From assembly GCA_001657315.1 (NCBI GenBank), contig LYSV01000029.1:1-51987 (forward strand): a stretch of 51,987 nt of DNA. The letters are read 5' to 3'. Both the position numbers and the translations under genes were made by a program. Positions 50,530 through 51,987 of the stretch are shown piece after piece. This DNA is from Flammeovirgaceae bacterium BBD 1991-12 (lineage in GTDB: Bacteria > Bacteroidota > Bacteroidia > Cytophagales > Cyclobacteriaceae). Every line of letters begins with the position of its first letter. Within the stretch, counting starts at the first letter, position 1. The notes beneath the pieces are model-generated. The model had not been told where the DNA came from and did no database searches. It saw only the letters and a list, made by a program, of their open reading frames with translations.

Positions 50530-51870
50530 ATGTTTAATGATCAGGAAACAGAGCTAATAAAAAAATGTCTTGCCCGGCTGGAAAAGGGGTTTCCGTTGCC
50601 AGAGTTCAAGGCTGAAGTCAACTGGACAGAAATAGAAAAAATTCTTTCGGTTGTAGCTGAAAAAATGCAGGACAACTTTCCGTATTTCCATCCTCTTTAT
50701 GCCGGTCAAATGCTCAAACCACCTCACCCGGTGGCACGTATCGCCTATGCAATGGCTATGTATATCAATCCCAACAATCACGCTTTGGATGGCAGCCGTG
50801 CCAGCTCTCCCATGGAAAGGGAGGCTGTTGTACTTCTGGCAGAAATGTTTGGCTGGAGAGATGGGCATTTGGGACATCTCACGGGAGGCGGGACCATGGC
50901 CAACCTGGAGGCCCTGTGGGTAGCTGGTCAATCACATCCGGGTAGAAAGATCGTGGCCTCGGAATTATCACATTACACTCATGAGCGGATCACAGCGGTA
51001 CTTGGTCTGCCTTTTGAAAAAATACCCTGTGATCATTCAGGTAGAATGGAGATGACGGCACTCGAAGAAGCGCTGAAAAGTGGTGAAGTGGGCACCGTCG
51101 TGGTCACTATGGGCACCACGGGCACAGGGTCCGTAGATCCTCTTGCTGAGGTCCTGGAGCTTAAATCCAACTATTCCTTCAGGGTACATGTTGACGCCGC
51201 CTATGGAGGATATTTCGTCCTTGCAGAAAATCTTTCATCTGAAACAGCGATTCATTTCGCAGCCGTTCATAATGCAGACAGTATTGTCATTGATCCACAT
51301 AAGCATGGCCTGCAGCCCTATGGGTGCGGTTGCGTGATCTTTAAAGATGCTGAGGTGGGTAAATTCTACAAACACGATTCCCCCTATACCTATTTCACCT
51401 CGGCTGAGCTGCACCTCGGGGAAATAAGCCTGGAATGCTCCCGTGCGGGAGCCGCCGCTGTGGCACTATGGGCCACACTGCAGCAATTTCCATTGGACAA
51501 AGGCGGAGCCATGGCTCAGGGAATGGAACGGTGTCATGAAGCAGGCCTTCTGCTTTACAATAAAATCATCTCCGATGACCGTTTTATTCCACTTTTTGTG
51601 CCAGAAACCGATATTGTGATCTGGGCGCCCCGTGCAGGATCACTGAAAGAGATAAGCGCGAAGTCGAAGGTCCTTTTTCATGACTGCGCCCAAAATGATC
51701 TACATCTGGCGCTTTTCAATTATCCCGCTCACTTGTTGCCGGATCATTGGGCAGCTATTCGAAGAGATAGTGAATATGTCACCTGTTTGCGTTCCTGTCT
51801 TATGAAGTGGGAGCATGTAGACTGGGTGGAGGAAATATGGGCAAGAACAGTGACGGTATTTGAAAAATAA
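50530..51870 (+). CDS. PLP-dependent group II decarboxylase-like protein
   Basis: A 446-residue fold-type I PLP enzyme. Landmarks: LTGGGTMANLEALWVA (PLP phosphate loop), SELSHYTHER with the ring-stacking His148, HVDAAYGGYF (D222), and the Schiff-base K258 in VIDPHKHGLQPYGCG. This set fits group II amino acid decarboxylases (aromatic, glutamate or diaminobutyrate types), but the usual N-terminal pairing segment is short. Substrate cannot be assigned. An inverted GTTC/GAAC pair lies in the upstream 50 nt. Confidence 0.88.
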   Translation: MFNDQETELIKKCLARLEKGFPLPEFKAEVNWTEIEKILSVVAEKMQDNFPYFHPLYAGQMLKPPHPVARIAYAMAMYINPNNHALDGSRASSPMEREAVVLLAEMFGWRDGHLGHLTGGGTMANLEALWVAGQSHPGRKIVASELSHYTHERITAVLGLPFEKIPCDHSGRMEMTALEEALKSGEVGTVVVTMGTTGTGSVDPLAEVLELKSNYSFRVHVDAAYGGYFVLAENLSSETAIHFAAVHNADSIVIDPHKHGLQPYGCGCVIFKDAEVGKFYKHDSPYTYFTSAELHLGEISLECSRAGAAAVALWATLQQFPLDKGGAMAQGMERCHEAGLLLYNKIISDDRFIPLFVPETDIVIWAPRAGSLKEISAKSKVLFHDCAQNDLHLALFNYPAHLLPDHWAAIRRDSEYVTCLRSCLMKWEHVDWVEEIWARTVTVFEK

Positions 51871-51896
51871 CCATTACTATCCTGAACTTCAGGTAT

Positions 51897-51987
51897 TCAG
51901 CCATTCCCTGAAGGAGCGGATCTTCTCTGCGGGCACGATGACATCGAATTTTGAGGCCGGAATAAGGTCTACCTTAAGTCTGCGTGT
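51897..51987 (-). CDS. 3' end of an unidentified gene, cut by window edge
   Basis: On the minus strand the frame from the window edge reads TRRLKVDLIPASKFDVIVPA, then EKIRSFREWLNT and stops at TGA (51897-51899). About 30 residues are too few for a family call. It is convergent with the decarboxylase gene, with a gap of 26 nt. Confidence 0.5.

Noticed and set aside
1-51987. tRNA, rRNA or CRISPR array
   Set aside because: No cloverleaf-like sequence with a GGTTCGA loop, no rRNA stretch and no regular spacer-repeat pattern was seen; a tRNA search was not possible here.

Overview
The window is a chromosomal segment of a Bacteroidota bacterium, most likely of the order Cytophagales (Fulvivirga/Roseivirga-like). 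The evidence is internal: many short lipoproteins with signal peptides ending in a GC/AC/SC lipobox, a YpdA-type flavin reductase, a DUF2490 outer-membrane barrel, a SusC-like remnant, non-Shine-Dalgarno starts (several TTG/GTG), and one clear Bacteroidota-type promoter (TTTG, 20 nt, TAnnTTTG) before the gene at 21213. No rRNA, tRNA or CRISPR array was seen. Gene families are named from motifs and remembered family patterns; no database search was run.

Layout. 1-2970: the end of an IS21-like element abuts a probably 5'-truncated TMEM175-like channel gene, followed by an MsbA-like ABC exporter, an AraC-type remnant and a GreA/GreB-like factor. 3098-4450: an AT-rich island with a three-gene module of toxin candidate, HTH antitoxin and SecB-like chaperone, i.e. 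a toxin-antitoxin-chaperone (TAC) system with an unfamiliar toxin. 4500-8570: aldo/keto reductase, DUF985 cupin, PepSY-like and DUF2490 genes, then a secreted MetX-like hydrolase. 8600-13700: beta-CASP nuclease, small zinc-binding protein, MaoC hydratase, sigma factor with a small membrane partner, lgt without a normal start codon, and a lipoprotein with a strong terminator. 13750-21030: M20 peptidase, SemiSWEET, YpdA, Ca/Na antiporter, lipid kinase, and a gpmI-lipoprotein pair. 21150-21964: a DUF4160/DUF2442-HTH pair that looks like a second toxin-antitoxin module. 22000-29180: radA, a LETM1/TerB-like protein, class IV aminotransferase plus sulfotransferase, a K+ channel with RCK domain, and purK-purE. 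29190-30090: a REP/RAYT unit, a Y1 HUH transposase flanked on both sides by paired 20-nt hairpins. 30082-38300: HEAT-cyclophilin lipoprotein, alpha-glucan phosphorylase, SanA-like protein, N-acetylmuramoyl-L-alanine amidase, nudC and its hxlR-type regulator. 38300-41800: a lipoprotein, an internally deleted M20 remnant, a RES-Xre toxin-antitoxin pair and an M20 dipeptidase. 41828-51987: DUF3352-like/MORN protein, membrane-anchored MutS-like ATPase, AEC permease, Tat-exported HisC-like aminotransferase, a decayed TonB-receptor gene with a thi-box-like leader, Lrp/AsnC regulator, collagen-like lipoprotein, PLP decarboxylase, and the tail of one more gene.

Most of the window is housekeeping (cell envelope, purine, glycolysis, glycogen, DNA repair) in short operons. 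The accessory signal is concentrated in three toxin-antitoxin-like modules, the REP/RAYT unit, two copies of a MITE-like inverted-repeat element (18726-18897 and 36891-37009), and four gene remnants (TMEM175-like, AraC-like, M20, SusC-like). The most interesting item is the TAC-like module at 3098-4450, with a palindrome just before its first gene.
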